NCBI GenBank assembly: GCA_003567495.1
Contig: PWZK01000133.1
Coordinates: 1 to 9,356, forward strand
Length of the DNA: 9,356 nucleotides
Source: Candidatus Brocadiaceae bacterium
Lineage (GTDB): Bacteria; Planctomycetota; Brocadiia; SM23-32
Direction: 5' to 3'
Each line of letters starts with the position of its first letter. Position 1 is the first letter of the stretch. Under the pieces are notes generated by a model. It did no database searches and was not told the DNA's origin. It worked only from the letters and a program-made list of their open reading frames with translations. Below are positions 1 through 7,926 of the stretch, piece after piece. Made by a program: the position numbers and the translations under genes.

Positions 1-126
1 GATCGCACAAACGGGAGTCCTGAAGGGACGATATAAACGATCACGCACAGTGGCGCCATAAAAATGTAATTGGACCATGCGCGAGGCTTGATATTATACC
101 GCACTTTCAGTGCTCGATTGTGGCGT

Positions 127-210
127 GCGGCGTGTCCTGTGACTCTGCTTCAGTCCTGCCGGACTTTAGCGCCGTCACAGGCTTTAGCATGACGCGCCGC
201 TGGCGCTAAA
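127..210. other. Nested inverted repeats with pseudoknot-like topology
   Basis: Arm 127-135 (GCGGCGTGT) pairs over nine positions, one of them G-U, with 192-200 (ACGCGCCGC). The adjoining CCTGTGAC (136-143) pairs perfectly with GTCACAGG (174-181), leaving a 10-base bulge. The enclosed loop holds a small hairpin AGTCC/GGACT (152-156 with 161-165). Its last bases TTTAGCGCC (165-173) are perfectly complementary to GGCGCTAAA (202-210), outside the main stem. As RNA this would be an H-type pseudoknot; as DNA, overlapping dyads. No known RNA family was recognised and no promoter was identified. Confidence 0.45.
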
Positions 211-260
211 ATCTGCTGTGTTTTCAAACAAGGTGAACAAAAATGCCGCCCTTTTAACCT

Positions 261-323
261 GAAATTGGAAATTGGTCGTTTGTCGTTTGTCTTTGATTCC
301 TAATTTCTAATTCCCAATTTTTA
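261..323. repeat. Heptad-phased degenerate tandem repeat
   Basis: The stretch divides into nine consecutive 7-base units: GAAATTG twice, GTCGTTT twice, GTCTTTG, then ATTCCTA, ATTTCTA, ATTCCCA and ATTTTTA. The exact period of seven is not a multiple of three and argues against coding. It resembles in style the heptanucleotide short tandem repeats described in filamentous cyanobacteria, though the unit sequences differ. A second heptad stretch lies at 7353-7401. Confidence 0.7.
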
Positions 324-364
324 TGTAAGCAACACTTACAGCGTCTCAATTAAATCTTTTTGCC

Positions 365-387
365 AATAAAACAAACCCCGAATGGGG
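365..387 (-). terminator. Weak intrinsic terminator candidate for alr
   Basis: Read on the minus strand, CCCC-ATTC-GGGG forms a 4-bp GC stem, extendable by two G-U pairs, followed by TTTGTTTTATT. It lies about 107 bases past the alr stop codon. The stem is short, so this is only a candidate. Confidence 0.3.
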
Positions 388-462
388 CCGAAGCGAAGCC
401 ATAGGGTAAGTGAAGCTCCCCCATCAGTGTTCATCTGTGGTTCTTCTTCTTTCAACGAGGAG

Positions 463-485
463 ACGGAGTCCGCTGAGGATTTACG
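463..485. repeat. Right-type end of the TGTAA/TTACA repeat family
   Basis: ACGGAGTCCGCTGAGGATTT followed by ACG matches the right arm of the complete element at 7086-7108 in 18 of 23 positions. It ends 9 bp from the alr stop codon. A diverged partner may lie near 350-380, where TTAAATCTTTTTG and a later AACCCCG recur as they do at 7010-7041. Confidence 0.5.
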
Positions 486-494
486 CTACCCCTG

Positions 495-1727
495 TCAGGC
501 TGCACCGAGCTGAGCAATTTTCGTCCGACCGGTCATCCTTTCGGAGGATTCCGCGAAAATGTTGTTCAGAACGTCCGGCGGCACCAGAGACCCCATAGGT
601 GTTTCGCCCACTGCCATACCGTTGAGGATATAGCGTCGCCTTACCCTGCTGCCGATTGAACATGTCAATTCATAGGGGATCCGGTCTATACGCATTGCCA
701 TCTCTTCCACGGCAATTCTCTCTTCCCCTTGTCTGCCGTAAATTACCGCTTCGTCGCCAACGGCTACGCCCGGCACTTCCGTCACGTCCACCAGAGTCTG
801 GTCCATGCAGACCCGTCCGACGACGGGCGCCCGGCAGCCGTTGATAAGCACCTCGCCGGTATTGGAATATTGCCTGACGTACCCGTCGTGATAGCCCAGA
901 GGAATGGTTGCAATCAGGCTGTCCCGTCCGGTGGTGAAAGTGTGCCCGTACCCGAGCCTGGTGCCCGCCGAAACTTTTTTGCAGAAAATCACCTCAGAGT
1001 GCAGGCTCAGCACCGGGTTCAGTTTTAAAATCCCGGAGTCAACGCCCGGCGGATAGAGACCGTAAAGTATCAGCCCGGGCCTAACGCAACCCATGTGCGC
1101 CTCCGGCATTTGGAGCGTGGCCGCGCTGTTTGCAACATGGAGGAGCAACGGAGCTATCCCGGCCGACTGCAGATCGGCCATAATATTCCGGAAAATCATC
1201 AACTGTCTTGAAGAAGTCTCCATATCCTCCGAACAAGCAAAATGGGTGAATATTCCGTCTATTTGCAATCCGGCCAGTTGCATTATTTTTTTAATATCCC
1301 GGGCTGCGCTTTTGCAGGGAAGGCCCACGCGCCCCATACCGGTATCGATATTGATGTGAGCATGGCCCTTTACGCCCGTTTTTAGGGCTGCCGCAGACAT
1401 TTTTTTTGCGAATTCCAGGTCAGTTATGCAAGCGGATATGCCGAACTCCAATATTGTTTCTATATCATCTTGCGGCGATGCAGAAAGCAATACGATGGGG
1501 CTCTCGATCCCCGCCCTGCGCAACTGCACGGCTTCTTCCGGCATCGCCACCCCGAACATGTCCACGCCGGCCGCACTCATGGCATGCGCAACGGCGCACG
1601 CCCCGTGACCATAGCCATCGGCTTTGACTGCGGCGCAGATCTTGCCCCGGCCGGTATGTCTTTTCACAGCTCCGACGTTATGAATCACGGCATCAAGATC
1701 TATCCTGGCATAGGTTGGTCGAGCCAT
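495..1727 (-). CDS. alr: Alanine racemase (PLP-dependent)
   Basis: Interconverts L- and D-alanine in the cytoplasm, supplying D-Ala for peptidoglycan. The 410-residue product has the fold-type III barrel N-terminus with the PLP lysine K35 in AVKADGYGHGA, then HINIDTGMGR (124-133) and VRPGLILYG (215-223). The C-terminal domain has the catalytic tyrosine Y260 in LGYGHTF and the substrate-contact VCMDQ (306-310). The family core ends at about 366 (YELTCSIGSRVRRRYI). About 44 further residues follow, against a usual total of 360-390, and I could not assign them to a domain. The ATG start has a modest AGGAA about nine bases upstream and precedes the conserved RPTYARIDLDA opening. It is same-strand with and 173 bp downstream of the beta-galactosidase, but unrelated in function, so separate transcription is plausible. 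Repeat-element ends lie 18 bp before the start and 9 bp after the stop. Confidence 0.97.
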   Translation of the reverse strand: MARPTYARIDLDAVIHNVGAVKRHTGRGKICAAVKADGYGHGACAVAHAMSAAGVDMFGVAMPEEAVQLRRAGIESPIVLLSASPQDDIETILEFGISACITDLEFAKKMSAAALKTGVKGHAHINIDTGMGRVGLPCKSAARDIKKIMQLAGLQIDGIFTHFACSEDMETSSRQLMIFRNIMADLQSAGIAPLLLHVANSAATLQMPEAHMGCVRPGLILYGLYPPGVDSGILKLNPVLSLHSEVIFCKKVSAGTRLGYGHTFTTGRDSLIATIPLGYHDGYVRQYSNTGEVLINGCRAPVVGRVCMDQTLVDVTEVPGVAVGDEAVIYGRQGEERIAVEEMAMRIDRIPYELTCSIGSRVRRRYILNGMAVGETPMGSLVPPDVLNNIFAESSERMTGRTKIAQLGAA

Positions 1728-1745
1728 TGCAGATATTCCTGTAAA

Positions 1746-1772
1746 GTATATATTCAGTGAACCGCCTGCCTC
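1746..1772. repeat. Left-type repeat end, exact copy of 7928-7954
   Basis: These 27 bases (beginning GTATATATTCAGTGAACC, ending GCCTGCCTC) are identical to 7928-7954, the left end of the element behind mlaD. No matching right end is visible between here and 1900, so this is a half-copy or remnant. It lies just upstream of the alr start, and on the minus strand contributes an AT-rich TATATACT that might act as a -10 sequence. Confidence 0.75.
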
Positions 1773-1900
1773 TTAAAAGCTTAGCACATATCGCGCAGGC
1801 AAAACAAAACACCAAAACAATAGCGCACCCTAAGCGGTTTTATACAAACCACATACCCACTCAAAACATCGCGCTTGAAAAACCGGCACAAATCTTTGCA

Positions 1901-5149
<3,249 letters not shown>

Positions 5150-5159
5150 GCCCCGTGCG

Positions 5160-5186
5160 TGGGCATTTGTGCCCTGCTGGTGCCCA
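5160..5186. promoter_or_regulatory. Inverted repeat in the divergent spacer, possible operator
   Basis: TGGGCA (5160-5165) and TGCCCA (5181-5186) form an inverted repeat with a 15-base gap. An inner TGCCC (5170-5174) can also pair with the left arm around a TTTG loop. The repeat lies just upstream of the minus-strand -35 and about 60 bp upstream of the plus-strand -35, a place where a regulator could act on either gene. Regulator unknown. Confidence 0.35.
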
Positions 5187-5248
5187 GGCGCTTATTTATA
5201 ATTATCTTGTTTTTTTGGCAAAAAGATTTCTCTCACCGGGAAGATAAA

Positions 5249-5277
5249 TTGACAAAAAGGGATTCAGGCACTACAAT
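5249..5277 (+). promoter_or_regulatory. Near-consensus sigma70 promoter for the barrel gene
   Basis: A perfect TTGACA (5249-5254) is followed after exactly 17 bases by TACAAT (5272-5277), one mismatch from consensus. The predicted start is near 5284, only about 16 bases before a terminator-like hairpin. Confidence 0.75.
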
Positions 5278-5299
5278 TATCCGGCAAGAGTCTCACACC

Positions 5300-5320
5300 G
5301 GGCTTTGGCAAGCCCTTTTT
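5300..5320 (+). terminator. Intrinsic terminator-like hairpin in the leader
   Basis: GGGCTT (5300-5305), loop TGGC, AAGCCC (5310-5315), then TTTTT. It lies between the promoter at 5249-5277 and the barrel gene, inside the predicted leader, so it could act as an attenuator or as a 5' stabilising hairpin. GCAAG occurs three times around it (5284, 5308 and 5321). Confidence 0.55.
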
Positions 5321-5336
5321 GCAAGGAGATAAGATA

Positions 5337-5348
5337 ATGTTAGAATGA
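5337..5348 (+). other. Three-codon mini-ORF with strong ribosome site in the leader
   Basis: ATG-TTA-GAA-TGA is preceded by AAGGAG (5323-5328) at eight-base spacing. The next strong site, AAGGAG at 5358-5363, serves the barrel gene. Sequence and spacing are seen directly; any regulatory role is inference. Confidence 0.4.
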
Positions 5349-5370
5349 CAACAGTTTAAGGAGAAGACAT

Positions 5371-5982
5371 GTGGTTGGGGCCGTATATGGTAAACATTTT
5401 AGCGGAGTAATTATCGTATTTGTAGTTTTTGCCGCTCTGGCGCCTGTGAGTAAAGCGATGGCGGAAGGCGACGGCTATCAATGGTCCGTCTTTGCATATG
5501 GTGGCAAATGGAGCAATAACAGGATCGGCGAGATTGTCAGGTTCAATACCAGGCTCAGGCGCTCATACGTCTGGGGCATGGGTTTTTCCCACAATTTGCA
5601 TGACATAACTGACGATCTTGAGGTGGAAGTGGAGCTTAACGCCGCACGTCATACGGGGCTCCAGAACCATTTCGAGCTCAACGCGGCAGTAAATTTGCGG
5701 TGGCGGGGATTTCCATGGGAACGCTACATAAACACCTCGATTTCCTACGGGCTGGGGCCTTCCTATGCATTCAGACGGCCGCCGATAGAAACCCGTTCGG
5801 ACCGGGGGCCCACGCACGTGCTGGTATTTATGCCGGTCGAGATTACGTTCGCTCCGCCCTCGGAAAAAAGGCCGCCCTGGGAAGCGTTGCTGCGAATCCA
5901 TCACCGCTCGGGGGCTTATGGCATAGTCAGCGACGCCCGCGGGTCAAATTTTATCACCGGCGGGCTGCGCTACCGATTTTAA
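5371..5982 (+). CDS. PagL-like outer-membrane beta-barrel protein
   Basis: A 203-residue exported protein. Residues 1-31 form a signal peptide with a hydrophobic core (GVIIVFVVFAALA) and an A-x-A type cleavage site at KAMA-EG. The mature part alternates polar and hydrophobic residues as in barrel strands and ends in GGLRYRF, a typical outer-membrane C-terminal signal with terminal Phe. RIHHRSGAYG (175-184) carries an H-x-S pair (H178, S180) like the His/Ser of lipid A 3-O-deacylases (PagL). The third PagL acid, expected about 14 residues after the His, is not obvious, so activity is uncertain. The start is GTG, seven bases from AAGGAG (5358-5363). An out-of-frame ATG at 5369 overlaps it and encodes only 13 codons. 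The TAA stop is part of a repeat also found at another gene's stop. The kinase gene follows after 106 bp on the same strand. Confidence 0.75.
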   Translation: MVGAVYGKHFSGVIIVFVVFAALAPVSKAMAEGDGYQWSVFAYGGKWSNNRIGEIVRFNTRLRRSYVWGMGFSHNLHDITDDLEVEVELNAARHTGLQNHFELNAAVNLRWRGFPWERYINTSISYGLGPSYAFRRPPIETRSDRGPTHVLVFMPVEITFAPPSEKRPPWEALLRIHHRSGAYGIVSDARGSNFITGGLRYRF

Positions 5983-6008
5983 CCCGCTTTTTCATAAACC
6001 AACGACAT
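5980..6008 (+). repeat. Stop-codon-associated repeat, copy 1
   Basis: TAACCCGC, then TTTTTCATAAACC and AACGACAT. The first three bases are the TAA stop of the barrel gene. It matches copy 2 at 7711-7682 (minus strand) with one gap and very few substitutions. Confidence 0.75.
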
Positions 6009-6041
6009 TTGATTTCTTCGCATCTGCACCGCTGGAATGCG

Positions 6042-6058
6042 TGAAATATGCGAGTTAA
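6042..6058. repeat. Inverted partner of the stop-codon-associated repeat
   Basis: TGAAATATGCGAGTTAA is the imperfect reverse complement of the start of the repeat at 5980. Together 5980-6058 form an approximately 79-bp inverted-repeat unit filling most of the spacer between the barrel gene and the kinase. Confidence 0.6.
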
Positions 6059-6088
6059 CCGATTTCTAAAACTGGGACGGTGATCACC

Positions 6089-6988
6089 ATGATATTTTCA
6101 ACTCCGAAAGAAAAATCCAGGTTCAGCGGCTACTATACAAAACGTCTGATCCACACGGGTGAGAAGTCCCTGGTAATGGAAGCTACGAGAAAAAGCGACA
6201 ATGCGCGTGTAGCTATAAAACTTTACATGAAATCCTACGACCGCACGGCACGGAAACTTGAGAAAAAATATAAAATACCCTCGGAGGCCGAGGTAGGCAT
6301 GATGCTGAACCCGGGCGGACAAGAGCACAAAGACAGCCGCCTGGTGGCCACGCTTGATTCGGGCACCGAATACGATGAACGCAGCGGGGCACGCTACCTC
6401 GTGCAGGAGTTCGTGCGCGGCGTGACCCTAAAAAAGCTTATCTCATGTAAAGACAGCCGGCTGGAGCGAAACCTCAGATCCTGGGCCGGTCAGTTATGCC
6501 TGGGGTTGAAAGAAATGCATTCTAAGAATATGATCTACCGTGATATGTGCTCCGACAACGTCATAGTATGCGCTTCGGGCCGCATCAAGCTGTTAGATCT
6601 GGGGTTCGTTGTGCCTGAGAATATCAAATTTGAAGAAAAAGGCGGTACACCGAGCTACATGGCGCCCGAGCAGGTGGCCGGCATGCCGCTTTGCCCCGGG
6701 ACCGACATATACGGCCTCGGCATAGTCCTGTTTGAAATGCTCACAGGGTCGTTGCCGTATACCGCCAAAATTCCCGGTGACCATGAGAATGCGCGCAATA
6801 TGCGCCGAAAAGACCTTATGAGACAGCATATCGAAGCACCTCCGCCGGAAGTGCCCGAAAAATACAGAGACAAAGACCCTGTGATCGCAGGAATTATCCC
6901 ACGCTGCCTGCGCAAGGACCCCCGGCAGCGATACGAGCACATCGACGCTGTTTTGGAAGCGCTCGATAGAAACAACGACATATTGTAA
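6089..6988 (+). CDS. Eukaryotic-type Ser/Thr protein kinase, single soluble domain
   Basis: A 299-residue bacterial STPK of the Hanks type, with no transmembrane segment, PASTA or other sensor domain. From the ATG: glycine loop degenerate (HTGEKS at 22-27, one glycine kept), VAIK lysine K44, alpha-C glutamate E66 or E68, catalytic loop IYRDMCSDN (149-157) with D152 and N157, DLG instead of DFG (D170), GTPSYMAPE (187-194) and DIYGLG (206-211). The lysine normally two residues after the catalytic Asp (HRDLKPEN) is Cys154. Catalytic Asp, Asn and metal Asp remain, so it is probably active but atypical. An in-frame GTG at 6080 is possible; the ATG is preferred because GGGACGG lies about eight bases upstream. 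The barrel gene precedes it by 106 bp, so co-transcription is possible. The TAA stop lies inside a repeat end (6984-7004). Targets are unknown. Confidence 0.9.
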   Translation: MIFSTPKEKSRFSGYYTKRLIHTGEKSLVMEATRKSDNARVAIKLYMKSYDRTARKLEKKYKIPSEAEVGMMLNPGGQEHKDSRLVATLDSGTEYDERSGARYLVQEFVRGVTLKKLISCKDSRLERNLRSWAGQLCLGLKEMHSKNMIYRDMCSDNVIVCASGRIKLLDLGFVVPENIKFEEKGGTPSYMAPEQVAGMPLCPGTDIYGLGIVLFEMLTGSLPYTAKIPGDHENARNMRRKDLMRQHIEAPPPEVPEKYRDKDPVIAGIIPRCLRKDPRQRYEHIDAVLEALDRNNDIL

Positions 6989-7004
6989 GTATTCAGTGAA
7001 CCCC
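6984..7004. repeat. Left-type repeat end overlapping the kinase stop
   Basis: TGTAAGTATTCAGTGAACCC plus C. Its TAA (6986-6988) is the kinase stop codon. It matches the reverse complement of 7413-7432 in 17 of 20 positions (6985-7004), so it may form an outer pair enclosing the complete element at 7021-7108. Confidence 0.6.
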
Positions 7005-7020
7005 TTCCCTTAAATCTTTT

Positions 7021-7108
7021 TGTAAATATTCAGTAAACCCCGTCGGCTCACGATTTCTGGGATTGCTGCATAGTTTTCAATCTGAACGGGGTTTACTGAG
7101 GATTTACA
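7021..7108. repeat. Complete 88-bp inverted-repeat element (MITE-like)
   Basis: The 23-base arms 7021-7043 (TGTAAATATTCAGTAAACC to CCGT) and 7086-7108 are reverse complements in 21 of 23 positions. The centre contains GGGATTGCTGCATAG (7059-7073), similar to GATTATTGCAGCATAG at 7992-8007 in the element behind mlaD, so the two are related copies. There is no coding capacity. A cruciform or RNA hairpin could form. Confidence 0.75.
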
Positions 7109-7147
7109 GTGAATCTAATAGCTAACCCCACTATCTCGCCCTGAATC

Positions 7148-7230
7148 GCCCCTACGGGGCTCTTGTCTGTTTTTGCACCCTTTCCCCGGGGCTTGCGCCC
7201 CGGGCTATGAATCAGACGGCCCTTCGGGCC
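7148..7230. repeat. Cluster of GC-rich palindromes (REP-like)
   Basis: Three hairpins in a row: GCCCC-TAC-GGGGC (7148-7160), CCCGGGGC-TTGC-GCCCCGGG (7185-7204) and GGCCC-TTC-GGGCC (7218-7230). The arrangement resembles intergenic palindromic phrases I recall from several environmental bacterial genomes. That resemblance is from memory. Confidence 0.65.
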
Positions 7231-7268
7231 TAAAGACAAACCTGCAACATTTTTTTGGCATTTCCGTA

Positions 7269-7307
7269 GCCGTTGCCGTTGTCGTTGCCGTGGTTGCCGT
7301 TGTCGTT
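7269..7307. repeat. GCCGTTG/TCGTTG simple tandem repeat
   Basis: GCCGTTGCCGTTGTCGTT (7269-7286) is followed by a 21-base variant beginning GCCGTGGTT (7287-7307). The basic period is six with a three-base insertion. No start codon or ribosome site suggests translation. Confidence 0.6.
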
Positions 7308-7310
7308 TTA

Positions 7311-7348
7311 TTAATTCTTTTTCAAGCGAAGTCTTGAAAAAGAATTAG
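7311..7348. repeat. Long perfect hairpin, AT-rich arms
   Basis: TAATTCTTTTTCAAG (7312-7326) and CTTGAAAAAGAATTA (7333-7347) are perfect 15-base reverse complements around the loop CGAAGT. A G-U pair can extend each end. No clean T-tract follows, so a classical terminator is not assured. It could be a protein-binding dyad or a bidirectional terminator. Confidence 0.6.
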
Positions 7349-7352
7349 TTCC

Positions 7353-7401
7353 TTTGTCATTGGATATTGGGTGTTGGGTATTGGATATTGGATATTCATT
7401 C
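7353..7401. repeat. Second heptad-phased tandem repeat
   Basis: Seven-base units in register: TTTGTCA, TTGGATA, TTGGGTG, TTGGGTA, TTGGATA, TTGGATA, TTCATTC. It has the same period as 261-323, with a different unit. Confidence 0.7.
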
Positions 7402-7412
7402 TTTTACGATAC

Positions 7413-7432
7413 GGGGCTCACTGAGAACTTAC
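7413..7432. repeat. Right-type repeat end
   Basis: GGGGCTCACTGAGAACTTAC is the reverse complement of 6985-7004 in 17 of 20 positions, making an outer pair around a 428-bp segment that contains the complete element. Confidence 0.5.
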
Positions 7433-7543
7433 CCGTGACCATTAGCCCGCTTATTTCACGCGTTTCCAGCGGTGCAGCTGCGCGAAAGGCAAGCGCCGCT
7501 GTATTCATATACGCGAAGCGCAGCCTGACAAAGCAGATGCGCC

Positions 7544-7564
7544 GCCTGCCTGCAGCAGGCAGGC
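7544..7564. repeat. GCCTGCCTG palindrome
   Basis: GCCTGCCTG-CAG-CAGGCAGGC is a perfect 9-bp stem. A related CCTGCC...GGCAGG hairpin occurs at 8023-8041, and half of it (GCCTGCC) is seen at 1764-1770 and 7946-7952. Confidence 0.65.
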
Positions 7565-7681
7565 TGGGAATGCGCCCGTAGGGTAAACCGCCGTTTTAAA
7601 AGCTCAGGTACACACTGTTAAATCCTCGCTACCCAGAAAACGCTGCTTAACATATTGATTGCCATGTTGTTATACTATTTC

Positions 7682-7711
7682 ATGCCGTTGGTTTATGAAA
7701 TATGCGGGTTA
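7682..7711 (-). repeat. Stop-codon-associated repeat, copy 2
   Basis: On the minus strand TAACCCGC, then ATATTTCATAAACC and AACGGCAT. Its first three bases are the TAA stop of the small membrane gene, as in copy 1 at 5980-6008. Confidence 0.75.
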
Positions 7712-7879
7712 GTACTCGAAATAGCGATAACATGTTGCCGAAGTATGTGACAGTATCGCAAAGACCACCGCACGCAGAATATGCTCCTGATCCTTTGGAA
7801 AAATCCAGATCAGCGCCAGCAACAGAAAAAGTATGCAAAGACTCCCGCACACCACTTTGCCCGCAATCCTTAAACCCAT
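7709..7879 (-). CDS. Small two-helix membrane protein (56 residues), unknown function
   Basis: The ATG is preceded by GGAGGT and a run of seven A, an excellent ribosome site. The product opens MGLRIAGKVV, has a hydrophobic segment CGSLCILFLLLALIWIF (11-27), a polar turn PKDQEH, a second hydrophobic stretch ILRAVVFAILS (34-44) and the tail HTSATCYRYFEY. It is probably an inner-membrane hairpin with a positively charged N-terminus. I do not recognise the family. It is same-strand with mlaD and starts 194 bp past the mlaD stop, with a repeat element between them, so it may be a distal member of that transcript or independent. The stop codon is provided by the repeat. Longer overlapping frames lack comparable ribosome sites. 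Confidence 0.7.
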   Translation of the reverse strand: MGLRIAGKVVCGSLCILFLLLALIWIFPKDQEHILRAVVFAILSHTSATCYRYFEY

Positions 7880-7926
7880 TTTTTTTACCTCCAGGAAATT
7901 TTTTTAGCAACTCTTGTGTAATTATC

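Larger units (their letters stand above)
1..494. other. Gene-free region before the alr 3' end
   Basis: No convincing coding region is visible on either strand. The stretch holds a short hairpin at 101-113 (GCACT-TTC-AGTGC), a larger nested inverted repeat (127-210), a heptad-phased low-complexity stretch (261-323), a 6-bp hairpin TGTAAG/CTTACA (324-340), a weak terminator for alr (365-387) and an element end (463-485). A phrase at 421-442 (CATCAGTGTTCATCTGTGG) resembles a family of phrases I remember as frequent between genes in some environmental genomes. That last point is memory, not a search result. Confidence 0.7.
6989..7708. other. Repeat-rich gene-free region between kinase and small membrane gene
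   Basis: No credible gene was found in these 720 bases. They hold inverted-repeat element ends, GC-rich palindromes (7148-7230), a GCCGTTG tandem (7269-7307), a long AT-rich perfect hairpin (7311-7348), a heptad stretch (7353-7401) and a GCCTGCCTG palindrome (7544-7564). The remainder, for example 7434-7540 and 7565-7680, shows nothing I can name. TTAAATCCTC at 7619-7628 resembles a degraded repeat end. Confidence 0.7.

Noticed and set aside
127..210. An integron attC site
   Set aside because: The conserved core sites of the RYYYAAC/GTTRRRY type were not found at the ends of the dyad, and no integrase or cassette genes are near.
5284..5340. A riboswitch (for example fluoride or c-di-GMP) upstream of the barrel gene
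   Set aside because: The leader before the hairpin is only about 16 bases, and no aptamer consensus is visible.
6089..6988. Calling the kinase a dead pseudokinase
   Set aside because: The VAIK lysine, catalytic Asp152, Asn157 and metal-binding Asp170 are all present; one substituted lysine is not enough.
6989..7708. CRISPR array or tRNA in the repeat-rich desert
   Set aside because: Repeats are not regularly spaced with unique spacers, and no cloverleaf or TTCGA-type T-loop with matching arms is visible.
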